NCBI RefSeq assembly: GCF_001421665.1
Contig: NZ_LMKV01000006.1
Location: forward strand, 1-64,000
Source of the DNA: Sphingobium sp. Leaf26
GTDB lineage: Bacteria; Pseudomonadota; Alphaproteobacteria; Sphingomonadales; Sphingomonadaceae
Direction: 5' to 3'
DNA: 64,000 bases
Under the pieces are notes generated by a model, which searched no databases, was not told the DNA's origin, and saw nothing but the letters and a program-made list of their open reading frames with translations. A program made the translations under genes and the position numbers. This document shows, in pieces, positions 17,740-26,653 of this stretch (the stretch's first letter is position 1; each line of letters starts with the position of its first letter).

Positions 17740-18750
17740 ATGAACGGCAAGGCCATCGGACAGGCGACGATCAGGGATGTGGCGCGGGAAGCCGGCGCGT
17801 CCGTCGCTTCGGTGTCGCGCGTGTTCAATCGCCTGCCCAATGTTCGCCCGGAGCTCAAGGAGCGGGTCGAGGCCGCCGCCTGCAAGCTCAACTATGTCCC
17901 CCACGCCGGCGCGCGCAATCTGAGCCTGGCGCGCACCGGCGTCATCGGCGTCGTGCTGCCCGACCTGCATGGTGAATTCTTCTCCGAAATATTGCGCGGC
18001 ATGGAGCGGGAAGCGGCCATGCGCGGACGCCACCTGCTGCTGTCGAACATGCACATGGGGCTGGGCGATGGGGTCGAGGCGCTGCGCAACATGCGCGGGC
18101 GGGTGGACGGCCTGATCGTCATGGCGCCGCATATCGACCCGGATCTGCTGTTCGCGCATCTGCCAGCCAGCATCCCGGCCATTTTGCTGAACGGTCCCGA
18201 AAATCGGCAGGGCCGGCCGGAACTGCGGATCGACAATGCGGCGGGTGCCCGCACCATGGTCGAGCATCTGGTCGCGGCCGGCCGCCGGGCCATCATCCAC
18301 ATTGCCGGGTCGCAGGGCAATATCGAGGCTGCGGAACGCGCGCGTGGCTATCGCGAAGCGATGGCTGCGGCCGGGCTTGTCCCCGTCATCCTGCCCGGCA
18401 ATTTCGACGAGGAATCCGGCCATCTCGCCGTCCAGCGGTTGCAGATGCAGCAGATGGAGGTCGATGCGATCTTTGCCGCCAACGACATGATGGCCATCGG
18501 TGCGCTGGTCGCGCTGCGCGACATGGGCGTCGATGTGCCCGGCCAGGTCGCCGTCGCGGGCTTCGACAATATCCCGCTTGCGCGCCTCATCAGCCCCGGC
18601 CTGACCACGATGGCGGTCGACATCGCCGATCTTGGTGCGCGGGCGATTAACCGGCTTTCCGCCGTCATCGACGGAGAAAACGTTCCGCAGACGGAACTTA
18701 GATATCCCAGCCTCATTGTGCGCAACAGCACGACGCAGACAATCGCGTAA
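17740..18750 (+). CDS. LacI family transcriptional regulator
   Basis: A 336-residue LacI/GalR repressor. The helix-turn-helix and hinge (ATIRDVAREAGASVASVSRVFNRLPNVRPELKERVEAAACKLNYVPHAGARNLS) occupy residues about 9-63. A periplasmic-binding-protein-like sensor domain follows, with TGVIGVVLPDLHGEFFSEILRGMEREA and GQVAVAGFDNIPLARLISPGLTTM. The effector is probably a glucan-derived sugar. It sits next to the perfect operator at 17673 and is followed after 44 bases by the TonB receptor gene, so autoregulation of an operon is likely. Confidence 0.93.
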   Translation: MNGKAIGQATIRDVAREAGASVASVSRVFNRLPNVRPELKERVEAAACKLNYVPHAGARNLSLARTGVIGVVLPDLHGEFFSEILRGMEREAAMRGRHLLLSNMHMGLGDGVEALRNMRGRVDGLIVMAPHIDPDLLFAHLPASIPAILLNGPENRQGRPELRIDNAAGARTMVEHLVAAGRRAIIHIAGSQGNIEAAERARGYREAMAAAGLVPVILPGNFDEESGHLAVQRLQMQQMEVDAIFAANDMMAIGALVALRDMGVDVPGQVAVAGFDNIPLARLISPGLTTMAVDIADLGARAINRLSAVIDGENVPQTELRYPSLIVRNSTTQTIA

Positions 18751-18794
18751 CGATCACCCCGAAGGAAACGGGGATATACAGGGGAATAGATGCC

Positions 18795-21770
18795 ATGAAC
18801 AAGACGAACGCCCTTCGCCTCCTCCTTGCCAGTGCGACCGCGCTGAGCGGGATCGTCGTCATGACGGCGCCGGCCAGCGCGCAGACGACGGTCTCCTCCA
18901 TTCGTGGGCGGGTGACCGATTCCGCCGGAGCGCCCGTGCCCGGTGCGACCGTGACGCTGAGCAGCGCCGGCACCGGCCGCACCCAGACGGCGACGAGCGG
19001 CGCCAACGGCACCTATATCCTGAACGGCGTGCGCGCGGGCACTTATCACATCTCTGTAACCGGTTCCGACAAGGGGGTGTTCGAGCAGGATATCGCGGTC
19101 GGCGTGGGGCAGGCTGCTACGGTCGATGCCCGGTTGGGCACCCCGGCCACCGACGCGGCAGCTGCAACGCCGGATGACGGCGCCGGCAGCCAGATCGTCG
19201 TCACCGGCAGCCGCCTGCGCGAAACCCGGACCAGCGAAATCGCAACCAACATCAGCCAGGAACAGATTCGCGTCCTGCCGCAGACCGATCGCAATTTCCT
19301 CAGTTTCGCCGCGCTGGCGCCGGGCGTCCGCTACAATGACTCCGAAACCGACAAGAGCTTCTCGTCCGGCGCATCGCCGGCCAGTCAGGTCAACGTGTTC
19401 ATCGACGGCGTCAGCCTGAAGAACAAGCTGCGCGAGGGCGGTGTCGCTGGGCAGCAGAACAGCCGCGGCAATCCCTTCGGCCAGCTTGCCGTGCAGGAAT
19501 TCCGCGTCATCACGCAGAATTACAAGGCCGAATATGAGCAGGCGGGTGCCGCCGTCATCACCGCCGTTACCAAATCCGGCACGAACGAGTTTCATGGCGA
19601 GGTATTCGGCCAATATACCGACCGGTCGCTGACCGAGAAAAGCTTTATCGACAAGCGCGACGGCAACGCCAAGCCTGCGTTCGAGCGCAAGCAATATGGC
19701 GCATCGCTGGGCGGTCCGATCATCAAGGACAAGCTGTTCTTCTTCATGGCCTATGAAGGCAATGACCAGGATCGCGCCTTCAACGTCCGTTCCAACGGCG
19801 CCGACGATGCGATCGCCGAGTTCGAACAATTTTCAGGCCGCCGGATCAGCGATTTCGAAGGGGCCTTCGTCAGTCCGTTCCGCAGCGACTTCTACTTCGG
19901 CAAGCTGACATTGACCCCGAACGAGAACCAGACGTTCGACGTGTCGTTCAGCCGGCGTGAGGAAACCGACATTCAGGGCTTCGGCGATAACGTCGCCTAT
20001 GACTATGCCGAAAACAAGGTCAATGTCGTCGATACATACCAGTTCAAATGGACCTATGACGACGATACAGTCGTCAATGAATTCAGCGCCAATTATCTGA
20101 GCTACAAGTTCAATCCGACCTCGCTGAACCCGGATCTGCCTGCCTATGACTATCAGGGCGTGATCCTGTTCGGTGGCAAGGATTCGACCCGGCGCGAGGT
20201 TCAGGAAAATTATAATTTCCGCAACGATCTGACCTATACCGGCTTTTCCGGTCACGCGATCAAGTTCGGTGCGCGGATCGAGTTCACCGACATATTGTTC
20301 GACAATCAGGCCTATATCCAGCCGCGCTACTATTTCCGGCGTGAACCCAACAACAACCTCAACTTCGCTTTCCCGGCAGAGGCGCGGCTGGGCCTTGGAT
20401 CGGGCCTGATCAATGCGTCCAACACCCAGCTTGGCCTTTATATTCAGGACGACTGGGACGTCACCGACAAGTTGCAGCTCAACGTTGGTCTGCGCTGGGA
20501 CTATGAAAGCAACGGCTTCAACAACCGCTACAAGACGCCGGCCGCCGCCGCCGCCGCCCTGCGCGCGCTGCCGACGACGGACTATTTCAACCCGGAAAAC
20601 TATATCAGCGACGGCAATGATCGCAGCCCGTTCAAGGGCGCCTTCGCGCCGCGCATCGGCTTTTCCTGGGATGTGAAGGGCGATCGCAGCACGGTCGTCT
20701 TCGGTGGCGCCGGTCGCTATTATGACCGCAACAATTTCAACAATACGGTCGATGAACTGTCGCGAACGATCAACCCGATCGGCCTGTTCCGCTTTTCGGC
20801 CGACGGCCTGCCGCGCGATGGCCAGCCGACCGTCGCCTGGGACCCGGCCTATCTGACGCGCGAAGGGTTGCTTGCGCTGGTCAATGCCAATCCCGAAGTC
20901 GGCCTGCCGGAACTGTTCGCGGTCAAGAATAACGCCAAACCGCCGGTGAACGACCAGTTCTCGCTCGGTGTGCGCCAGCGCATCGGCATCTTCGAAACAT
21001 CGGTAACCGCCTCCTACCAGCGCGGTCGCAACGGCTACACCAACCTGTTCGCCACCCGGAACAATGCCGGCTTCGGCACTTGCTGCGACGGCGCTTTGTT
21101 GGACGCGGTCCGGGCTGCCGGCTATTCCAACGTGTTGATCGGCTATGACGGGCTGGATACCCGGTACAAGGCGCTCTATTTCACGCTCGACAAAAATTAC
21201 ACAAAACAGTCCGGCTGGGGCCTTAACGTCGCCTATACGCTTAGCAAGTCGGAGAAGAATGGCGGCGACCTGTTCAGTCTGGATGCACCGACCCCCGATT
21301 CCTATGGCTGGCGCAATTCGCCGGGTGACGAACGCCATCGCCTTGTGATTTCGGGCATCGTGGATCTGCCGCTGGGCTTCCAGTTCTCGACCCTGACGAC
21401 GCTCGGTTCCGGTCAGGCCTATCAGGTGACGGACGGCACCAACGGTGCTTCGTCGGGCTTCAACGACTTCACTGCCCGTTATCCCAAGAAGAATTGCATC
21501 AAGGGCGTGTTCGCCTTCTGCGAAATCAACGTGACGCTTGCCAAGAATTTCGCGCTCTTCGGCAAGGACGATCAGGTCAATTTCGCGGTCGATGTGCTGA
21601 ACATCTTCAACAGCAAGAATTTCAGCGGTTTCGACGGCTTCTTCAACAACACCATCAACCCCGCGACCGGTCAGGTCACCGATCCGTTGCTGCCGGCGAA
21701 CGGCGCCAATGCGTCGAATATGTTGACCCTGCCGCGGCGCGTTCAATTCCGCGTGGGCTATCGCTTCTGA
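18795..21770 (+). CDS. TonB-dependent receptor with carboxypeptidase-like N-terminal domain
   Basis: A 991-residue outer-membrane transporter. After a signal peptide (ending ASAQ) comes a carboxypeptidase regulatory-like domain (TTVSSIRGRVTDSAGAPVPGATVTL, about 30-110), then a plug starting near SQIVVTGSRLRETRTSEIATNISQEQ and the large barrel ending PRRVQFRVGYRF. This build is typical of carbohydrate-specific receptors in sphingomonads and xanthomonads. With the LacI, GH3 and GH144-like genes around it, it most likely takes up glucan oligomers. A TGTAACCGGTT stretch within the coding sequence (19054-19064) resembles half of the upstream operator. Confidence 0.92.
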   Translation: MNKTNALRLLLASATALSGIVVMTAPASAQTTVSSIRGRVTDSAGAPVPGATVTLSSAGTGRTQTATSGANGTYILNGVRAGTYHISVTGSDKGVFEQDIAVGVGQAATVDARLGTPATDAAAATPDDGAGSQIVVTGSRLRETRTSEIATNISQEQIRVLPQTDRNFLSFAALAPGVRYNDSETDKSFSSGASPASQVNVFIDGVSLKNKLREGGVAGQQNSRGNPFGQLAVQEFRVITQNYKAEYEQAGAAVITAVTKSGTNEFHGEVFGQYTDRSLTEKSFIDKRDGNAKPAFERKQYGASLGGPIIKDKLFFFMAYEGNDQDRAFNVRSNGADDAIAEFEQFSGRRISDFEGAFVSPFRSDFYFGKLTLTPNENQTFDVSFSRREETDIQGFGDNVAYDYAENKVNVVDTYQFKWTYDDDTVVNEFSANYLSYKFNPTSLNPDLPAYDYQGVILFGGKDSTRREVQENYNFRNDLTYTGFSGHAIKFGARIEFTDILFDNQAYIQPRYYFRREPNNNLNFAFPAEARLGLGSGLINASNTQLGLYIQDDWDVTDKLQLNVGLRWDYESNGFNNRYKTPAAAAAALRALPTTDYFNPENYISDGNDRSPFKGAFAPRIGFSWDVKGDRSTVVFGGAGRYYDRNNFNNTVDELSRTINPIGLFRFSADGLPRDGQPTVAWDPAYLTREGLLALVNANPEVGLPELFAVKNNAKPPVNDQFSLGVRQRIGIFETSVTASYQRGRNGYTNLFATRNNAGFGTCCDGALLDAVRAAGYSNVLIGYDGLDTRYKALYFTLDKNYTKQSGWGLNVAYTLSKSEKNGGDLFSLDAPTPDSYGWRNSPGDERHRLVISGIVDLPLGFQFSTLTTLGSGQAYQVTDGTNGASSGFNDFTARYPKKNCIKGVFAFCEINVTLAKNFALFGKDDQVNFAVDVLNIFNSKNFSGFDGFFNNTINPATGQVTDPLLPANGANASNMLTLPRRVQFRVGYRF

Positions 21771-21842
21771 TGACCCCGCATCCCGCAGCGGACCGGTGCT
21801 GCACGATCCGGCCCGTTGCGGTATTGCAACTGGAGTAGACTA

Positions 21843-23321
21843 TTGCTGGACAGACGGACGTTCGTTGGCACGGCGGGAATGGGCCTTGCCGGGCTGCTGT
21901 CAGGTTGCGCCACGCGCAAACCGGAAGTGCCGCTATCCACCGGACCGATCGCGGTGGATGGCTGGACCAAGCTGGATCATCGGCCCGCGCTGGATGTGGA
22001 AGTCAGCCCGCTGATCGACGACATCCAGAAACTGGCCTTTCGCTATTTCTGGGAAGTCACCGACGCAAAGACCGGCATGGCGCCCGATCGCTGGCCCACG
22101 CCGTCCTTCGTGTCGATCGCCGCCGTCGGCTTTGCGCTGACCGCTTATCCGATCGGCGTGACCCATGGTTGGATCACGCGGGATGAGGCGCGGCAGCGGA
22201 CGTTGACGACGCTGCAATTCCTGGTCGCTGCGCCGATGGGCGACAAGCGCACCCAGGTCAGCGGCAATCACGGCTTCTTCTATCATTTCCTCGGCTCGAC
22301 CAAGGGCTATCGTTTCGCCCTCTCGGAACTGTCCACGATCGACACGGCGCTGCTGATGGCGGGCGTGCTGTTCGCGCAGAGCTGGTTCGACGATCCGCTC
22401 CATCCTGATGAAGTGAAGATCCGCGAGCTGGCGGAGAGGCTGTATCGCGCGGTCGAGTGGACCTGGATCACCCCGCGTGCGCCGTTCGTGTCGATGGGCT
22501 GGCATCCCGAAAGCGGCTTCATCCGCTCCGACTGGGAAATCTATAATGAAGGCATGATCCTCTATATATTGGGGATGGGTTCACCCACTTTCCCGCTGCG
22601 CGACGACACATGGAACGTCTGGAGTACGCAGTTCGAAACCAGTTGGTCGTCGCGTTGGGGCGATCCGCATCTGCATTTTGCGCCGATGTTCGGCCATCAA
22701 TATAGCCATGTCTGGGTCGATTTCCGCGACATCCGCGATCGCTACATGGCCGGCAAGGGCATCGACTATTTCGAGAATAGCCGCCGGGCCACCTATGCCC
22801 AGCGCAACTATGCGATGGAAAATCCGGGCGGTTGGGCCGGCTATGGCGCGGACTGCTGGGGGCTGACCGCTTGCGACGGGCCGGGCGATTTCAAGATGAC
22901 GCTGGCTGGCAGGGAAAGGGAATTCTACAGCTATTCCGCGCGGGGACCGGGCGAACGCGATGACGGCACGTTGGCGCCGACGGCGCTGCTTGGCTCGCTG
23001 CCCTTCGCGCCGGAAATCGTCGAGCCGACCATCCAGGCCATGTATTTCCGCTATGGCGAGCAGCTTTACGACAAATATGGTTTCCTCGACAGTTTCAACC
23101 CGACGATCATCCGTCGCCCGTCCCAACCTTTCCGCCATGGCGAGTTTCGCTTGGGCGTCGGCTGGGTCGACAAGGATTATCTGGGCATCGACCAGGGACC
23201 GATCGTGGCGATGATCGAAAATTATCGGTCGGGCCTGGTGTGGAACACGATGAAGAAGAATCCGCACGTCAGGCGCGGCCTGCAACGGGCCGGCTTCACC
23301 GGGGGATGGCTAGGGCAATAG
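21843..23321 (+). CDS. glycoamylase-fold glycosidase, GH144-like, lipoprotein
   Basis: About 492 residues. The N-terminus (LLDRRTFVGTAGMGLAGLLSGC) is a signal with a lipobox-like LSGC, suggesting attachment to a membrane. The body matches the glycoamylase-like domain: DDIQKLAFRYFWEVTDAKTGMAPDRWP, GFALTAYPIGV, TALLMAGVLFAQ, WEIYNEGMILYILGMGSPT, FGHQYSHVWVDFRD and WGLTACDGPGDF. Members of this fold in GH144 are endo-beta-1,2-glucanases, so beta-1,2-glucan is the best substrate guess given the partner GH3; this is inference. The start is TTG 21843, with TGGAG upstream; an ATG at 21816 would put an extra segment before the signal. Confidence 0.85.
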   Translation: MLDRRTFVGTAGMGLAGLLSGCATRKPEVPLSTGPIAVDGWTKLDHRPALDVEVSPLIDDIQKLAFRYFWEVTDAKTGMAPDRWPTPSFVSIAAVGFALTAYPIGVTHGWITRDEARQRTLTTLQFLVAAPMGDKRTQVSGNHGFFYHFLGSTKGYRFALSELSTIDTALLMAGVLFAQSWFDDPLHPDEVKIRELAERLYRAVEWTWITPRAPFVSMGWHPESGFIRSDWEIYNEGMILYILGMGSPTFPLRDDTWNVWSTQFETSWSSRWGDPHLHFAPMFGHQYSHVWVDFRDIRDRYMAGKGIDYFENSRRATYAQRNYAMENPGGWAGYGADCWGLTACDGPGDFKMTLAGREREFYSYSARGPGERDDGTLAPTALLGSLPFAPEIVEPTIQAMYFRYGEQLYDKYGFLDSFNPTIIRRPSQPFRHGEFRLGVGWVDKDYLGIDQGPIVAMIENYRSGLVWNTMKKNPHVRRGLQRAGFTGGWLGQ

Positions 23322-23358
23322 AGCTTGCTGGCGGACATGGAGCAATGACGACGCCCGC

Positions 23359-24714
23359 TCAGTCGACCGCTGCTGTTCCATCCAGCGTGAAATCCATCAG
23401 TCGCTGCCCCTTGTCGTGGCGCGGCCAGTCGGTCAGCCCCCGGCCATTGGGGTCGCCCGTCTTGACGAAATTGACCAGATAGGCGCTGATCGTCCGGCCC
23501 ATCTGATTGTCGCGCGGGCTGGTCTGCGGCCCATATTTGATCGCCTGCGTATCGAAGAAGAAGGGGATGTCCGTGGCATGATAGGCCTGCGTCCCGCCGA
23601 TCGCGGTCGCCACGTAGGAGAAGCGATAGGCATAGACCGGCTGGCCCTTCGCCGCGAACAGGGACGCCAGATTGCGCGCGCCCGCGATCATCCGCCCGTC
23701 CGGGCCGCCGATATCCGCACTGGTTGCGCCGATCATGACCGGCATCGGCCTGAACCGGCCCGCGCGATAGGCGTCGGCCGCTTCGACCGCGCTCCTGCCG
23801 TCGATGACAGGGCTGAAGAAGGCGGGCTTTTCCGGCGTGCCCATATGGGCAAGGTTGAGATCGCCCGTCACCTGCGCCGCCGTCAGGGCACGCAACTGCT
23901 CCGCCGCATCGGGCGCCTCCGGCTTGATCCCCCGGCTCCGCCCGAAAGCGACGGCCAGTTCCTGGGCATCGGCAGGCGTCGATAGGGGGCCGGACAGCCC
24001 GTCGCTGCCGGACATGATGACGGCGCGCTGGAACAGGCCCTGCGACAGCGGCGACGTCAGCAGCGCATGCACCGACCGTCCGCCTGCGCTTTCACCGACC
24101 AGCGTGACCTGCGCCGGGTCGCCACCGAAGGCAGCGACATTGCGGCGCACCCATTGCAAGGCGGCAATCTGGTCCATCAGGCCATAATTGACCACCTGAT
24201 CCGTGCCTAACGCCGGATGACGGAAGGTGCCGAAGCGGCCCAGCCGATAGTTGAAGCTCACCACCAGCACGCCCTGCCTCGCCAGCTTTGCGCCGCTATA
24301 GGTGGGCGGGGACGATCCGCCATTGACGAAGCCGCCGCCGTAAACCCAAACCATCACGGGCAGCTTGCCGTGCGCCTTGGCCGGCTTCCAGATATTGAGA
24401 TAGAGGCAATCCTCCGCCGGTGCGGTCCCCAATGGGGCAGCGTCGCTGGGGAAAGGCGCCTGCATGCAATCGTTGCGATAGGCCGTGGTGTCGCGGATGC
24501 CGGTCCAGCGTGGCGCAGGCTGTGGCGGGTGCCAGCGGAGCGAGCCTGTGGGCGAGGCGGCGAAGGCGATGCCTTTCCAATGCACCCCGTCCGCGTCGAT
24601 CGCGCCACGCACCCGGCCAGCCTCGGTCCGCACGACCGGTGCAGATGTTTGCGCCGGGGCATGGGAAGGCGCCACCATCGCCAGTGCCGAAATGACGCAC
24701 CAAACCTGTCTCAT
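23359..24714 (-). CDS. type B carboxylesterase, exported
   Basis: A 451-residue alpha/beta-hydrolase of the carboxylesterase type B family. It has a signal peptide (MRQVWCVISALAMVAPSHAPAQ). The oxyanion-hole segment is VMVWVYGGGFVNGG, the nucleophile elbow is VTLVGESAGGRSVHALL, and EDCLYLNIW is a family block. It hydrolyses ester bonds of unknown substrates, possibly acylated sugars given the neighbourhood. The ATG at 24714 begins the signal peptide; the longer frame to 24834 is not supported. It converges with the GH144-like gene with a gap of 37 bases. Confidence 0.9.
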   Translation of the reverse strand: MRQVWCVISALAMVAPSHAPAQTSAPVVRTEAGRVRGAIDADGVHWKGIAFAASPTGSLRWHPPQPAPRWTGIRDTTAYRNDCMQAPFPSDAAPLGTAPAEDCLYLNIWKPAKAHGKLPVMVWVYGGGFVNGGSSPPTYSGAKLARQGVLVVSFNYRLGRFGTFRHPALGTDQVVNYGLMDQIAALQWVRRNVAAFGGDPAQVTLVGESAGGRSVHALLTSPLSQGLFQRAVIMSGSDGLSGPLSTPADAQELAVAFGRSRGIKPEAPDAAEQLRALTAAQVTGDLNLAHMGTPEKPAFFSPVIDGRSAVEAADAYRAGRFRPMPVMIGATSADIGGPDGRMIAGARNLASLFAAKGQPVYAYRFSYVATAIGGTQAYHATDIPFFFDTQAIKYGPQTSPRDNQMGRTISAYLVNFVKTGDPNGRGLTDWPRHDKGQRLMDFTLDGTAAVD

Positions 24715-24951
24715 GACGCACCCAACTCCTGATGTCTGCCTTCGGAAATGGCATATTTTCATCCATGTAACAGCTTCGGCAGGGTCATGCACGCCAGGCT
24801 GCGGCAAGTGGGCCGGCGCACAGGATGGTCGCACCGCTTAACGATTAATCGACTTTTCAACGGCAGGGCGCTGCGATAATATTTGCCAAGGAGTGGTTGG
24901 ATGGCCAGCGGGGCGTTGTCATCCGATCATGCGTTTCGCCACTGCGGGGAT

Positions 24952-25230
24952 ATGATCGTGTCGTTTCGCTTTATGCAGGCAATGTGCTGCCTGTCACTCA
25001 CCCTGCCGGCGGCTGCCGCATGGGCGCAGGCTCCTGCAAAATCGGACATGATTGTGGGCGCTATAGTCGTGAAACCATGTCTGGTTTCGAGTTCTGGCAG
25101 TAAAAATCTCTGTAATATGAATATTCGTAAGACGAAATCGGATGTCATGGCTCAGATTATTGTAGCGGATTCAGCTAGTACCGGCGCTATGTCCAAATTT
25201 CATGCTTCATTCGTAGAGTATGAATTCTGA
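24952..25230 (+). CDS. small exported hypothetical protein before the pilus operon
   Basis: A 92-residue frame with a plausible signal peptide (MIVSFRFMQAMCCLSLTLPAAAAWAQ) followed by a short mature part with a Cys pair (VVKPCLVSSSGSKNLC). It is not recognised. The VVKPC start loosely recalls VIKAC of the following spore-coat-U protein, so it could be a shrunken relative, but the later motifs are absent. The 3' part and the next 150 bases are clearly more AT-rich than the surroundings. An earlier in-frame start at 24883 exists. Treat as a possible gene. Confidence 0.45.
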   Translation: MIVSFRFMQAMCCLSLTLPAAAAWAQAPAKSDMIVGAIVVKPCLVSSSGSKNLCNMNIRKTKSDVMAQIIVADSASTGAMSKFHASFVEYEF

Positions 25231-25384
25231 AATTGCATGTAAATTTCGGGTAGATGTATCATAATATTTCGCGTTTGAATCCGTAATGGACGATTCGACT
25301 AAAGTCTAAAACGAAAAGTAAGACTCCGTTAACGATCTGGGGCGATACTTTCCGCAGCAAAACATGCTCAGCTCGGAGAGTAAG
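25231..25384 (+). promoter_or_regulatory. AT-rich upstream region of the pilus operon
   Basis: This gap is unusually AT-rich for the window. A weak promoter can be proposed from TTGCAT (25233-25238) and TATCAT (25257-25262), 18 bases apart. No dyad or terminator is clear. It is the likely regulatory region for the spore-coat-U/chaperone/usher genes. Confidence 0.35.
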
Positions 25385-25882
25385 ATGTTCGGTTCCCGAC
25401 TAGTTGCAGCGCTCATGGCCGCTCCGCTGATGATCGCGACCGGTAGCAATGCCCAGGCCGCTACCGCCACTACGACCTTCCCGGTGACCGCCACCGTCAT
25501 CAAGGCGTGCATCGTATCGGCCACGCCACTCGCGTTCGGCAATTATGATCCGACAGCCTCCGCGCCCAACGATGCGACTTCAACCCTGTCGGTGCTTTGC
25601 ACGGTGGGTACATCCTATACGGTGGGTCTGACCCAGGGCACGGCATCCGGTGCGACCGTCACCACGCGCAAGATGGCGAACGGGGCCAATCTGCTCAACT
25701 ATGCACTGTATCAGGAAACCGGTCGTACCACCAACTGGGGCAATAGTGCCGGCACCGACACCGTCGCCGCGACGGCACCGGTGGGGGCGACCACATTGAC
25801 CGTCTATGGCCGCATCACCGCCGGCCAGAATGTGCCGATCGGCGCCTATAGCGACACGATCACCGTCAACGTCGTCTATTGA
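25385..25882 (+). CDS. spore coat U (SCPU) domain pilin, major subunit candidate
   Basis: A 165-residue exported protein (signal ending NAQAA). The SCPU domain shows TTTFPVTATVIKACIVSATPLAFGNYDPTA, the central LNYALYQETGRTTNWGN, and the C-terminal TLTVYGRITAGQNVPIGAYSDTITVNVVY. Such proteins are subunits of archaic (Csu-type) chaperone-usher pili used for attachment and biofilm. The start is at 25385 (an in-frame ATG at 25364 also exists). It is first in a four-gene operon and probably forms the rod. Confidence 0.9.
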   Translation: MFGSRLVAALMAAPLMIATGSNAQAATATTTFPVTATVIKACIVSATPLAFGNYDPTASAPNDATSTLSVLCTVGTSYTVGLTQGTASGATVTTRKMANGANLLNYALYQETGRTTNWGNSAGTDTVAATAPVGATTLTVYGRITAGQNVPIGAYSDTITVNVVY

Positions 25883-25909
25883 CGCGACGGCTATTCGGGG
25901 AGTTTTGGC

Positions 25910-26653
25910 GTGCGACGTTTTTTCCTGAACGGCGCGATCGCGGCGCTGATGGCCCTGGCGGTGCCGGTTACGGCGCATGCCACGACGCTGAAAATCTATC
26001 CGGTGCTGATTCAACTGGACGGCAAGACGCCGGTCCAGACGATGACGATCGAAAATAGCAGCGATGCGCTGGCCCGCATGCAGGTGCGTGTCGTGGCCTG
26101 GCGGCAGGATGATGGCCGCGACCTGTTCGAAGATACGCGCGATATCCTGGCCAATCCGCCCCTGTTCGAGGTCGCGGCCGGCGCACAGCAGATCGCCCGG
26201 TTCGGTTTGCGCACCACGGCCGGCACGACCGAGAAAAGCTATCGCATCTTCCTGGAGGAAATTCCGACCGAGCGTCCACTGGCGCCCGGAGAGGTGCGTA
26301 CCCTGCTGCGTGTCAGCATCCCCATTTTCGTGCCAGCGCCCGGTGCCCAGCCCTTGCTCGACTGGCAACTGTCTGGCGCAGGTGACAGGCAGGTCGCCGT
26401 CACCGTGCGCAATAGCGGCGGCGCGCATATCCATCTCAACCGGATCGACATCCGGCGGGCGGATGGATCGGCCCTGACGACGCGGCAGGAATCCATCTAT
26501 ATCCTGCCGGGCGCGACCCGAAACCTCCTGCTCGACACCTCCGCCATGGTCCGGGCGGGGGAGAAACTGACGCTCGACGCCACCAGCGATACGCAGCGGC
26601 TTTCCGTCAATCTCGTCAGTCAGACGGGATCCCATGGCGTCGGGGATCATTAG
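25910..26653 (+). CDS. periplasmic pilus chaperone, PapD-like (Csu-type)
   Basis: A 247-residue periplasmic chaperone with a signal peptide ending AHA. It shows LKIYPVLIQLDGKTPVQTMTIENSSDALARMQVRVVAWRQ, the G1-strand donor-type region ALAPGEVRTLLRVSIPIFVPA and a second immunoglobulin-like domain (VAVTVRNSGGAHIHLNRI). It would hold subunits by donor-strand complementation before delivery to the usher. The start is GTG 25910, with GGGGAG at 25897-25902. It overlaps the usher gene by 20 bases. Confidence 0.9.
   Translation: MRRFFLNGAIAALMALAVPVTAHATTLKIYPVLIQLDGKTPVQTMTIENSSDALARMQVRVVAWRQDDGRDLFEDTRDILANPPLFEVAAGAQQIARFGLRTTAGTTEKSYRIFLEEIPTERPLAPGEVRTLLRVSIPIFVPAPGAQPLLDWQLSGAGDRQVAVTVRNSGGAHIHLNRIDIRRADGSALTTRQESIYILPGATRNLLLDTSAMVRAGEKLTLDATSDTQRLSVNLVSQTGSHGVGDH

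Noticed and set aside
19054..19064. Second LacI operator inside the TonB receptor gene
   Set aside because: TGTAACCGGTT matches only part of the 18-bp palindrome and lies in coding sequence translating normally. It may be chance.
19833..21746. 637-codon minus-strand frame
   Set aside because: Antisense shadow of the TonB receptor at 18795-21770.
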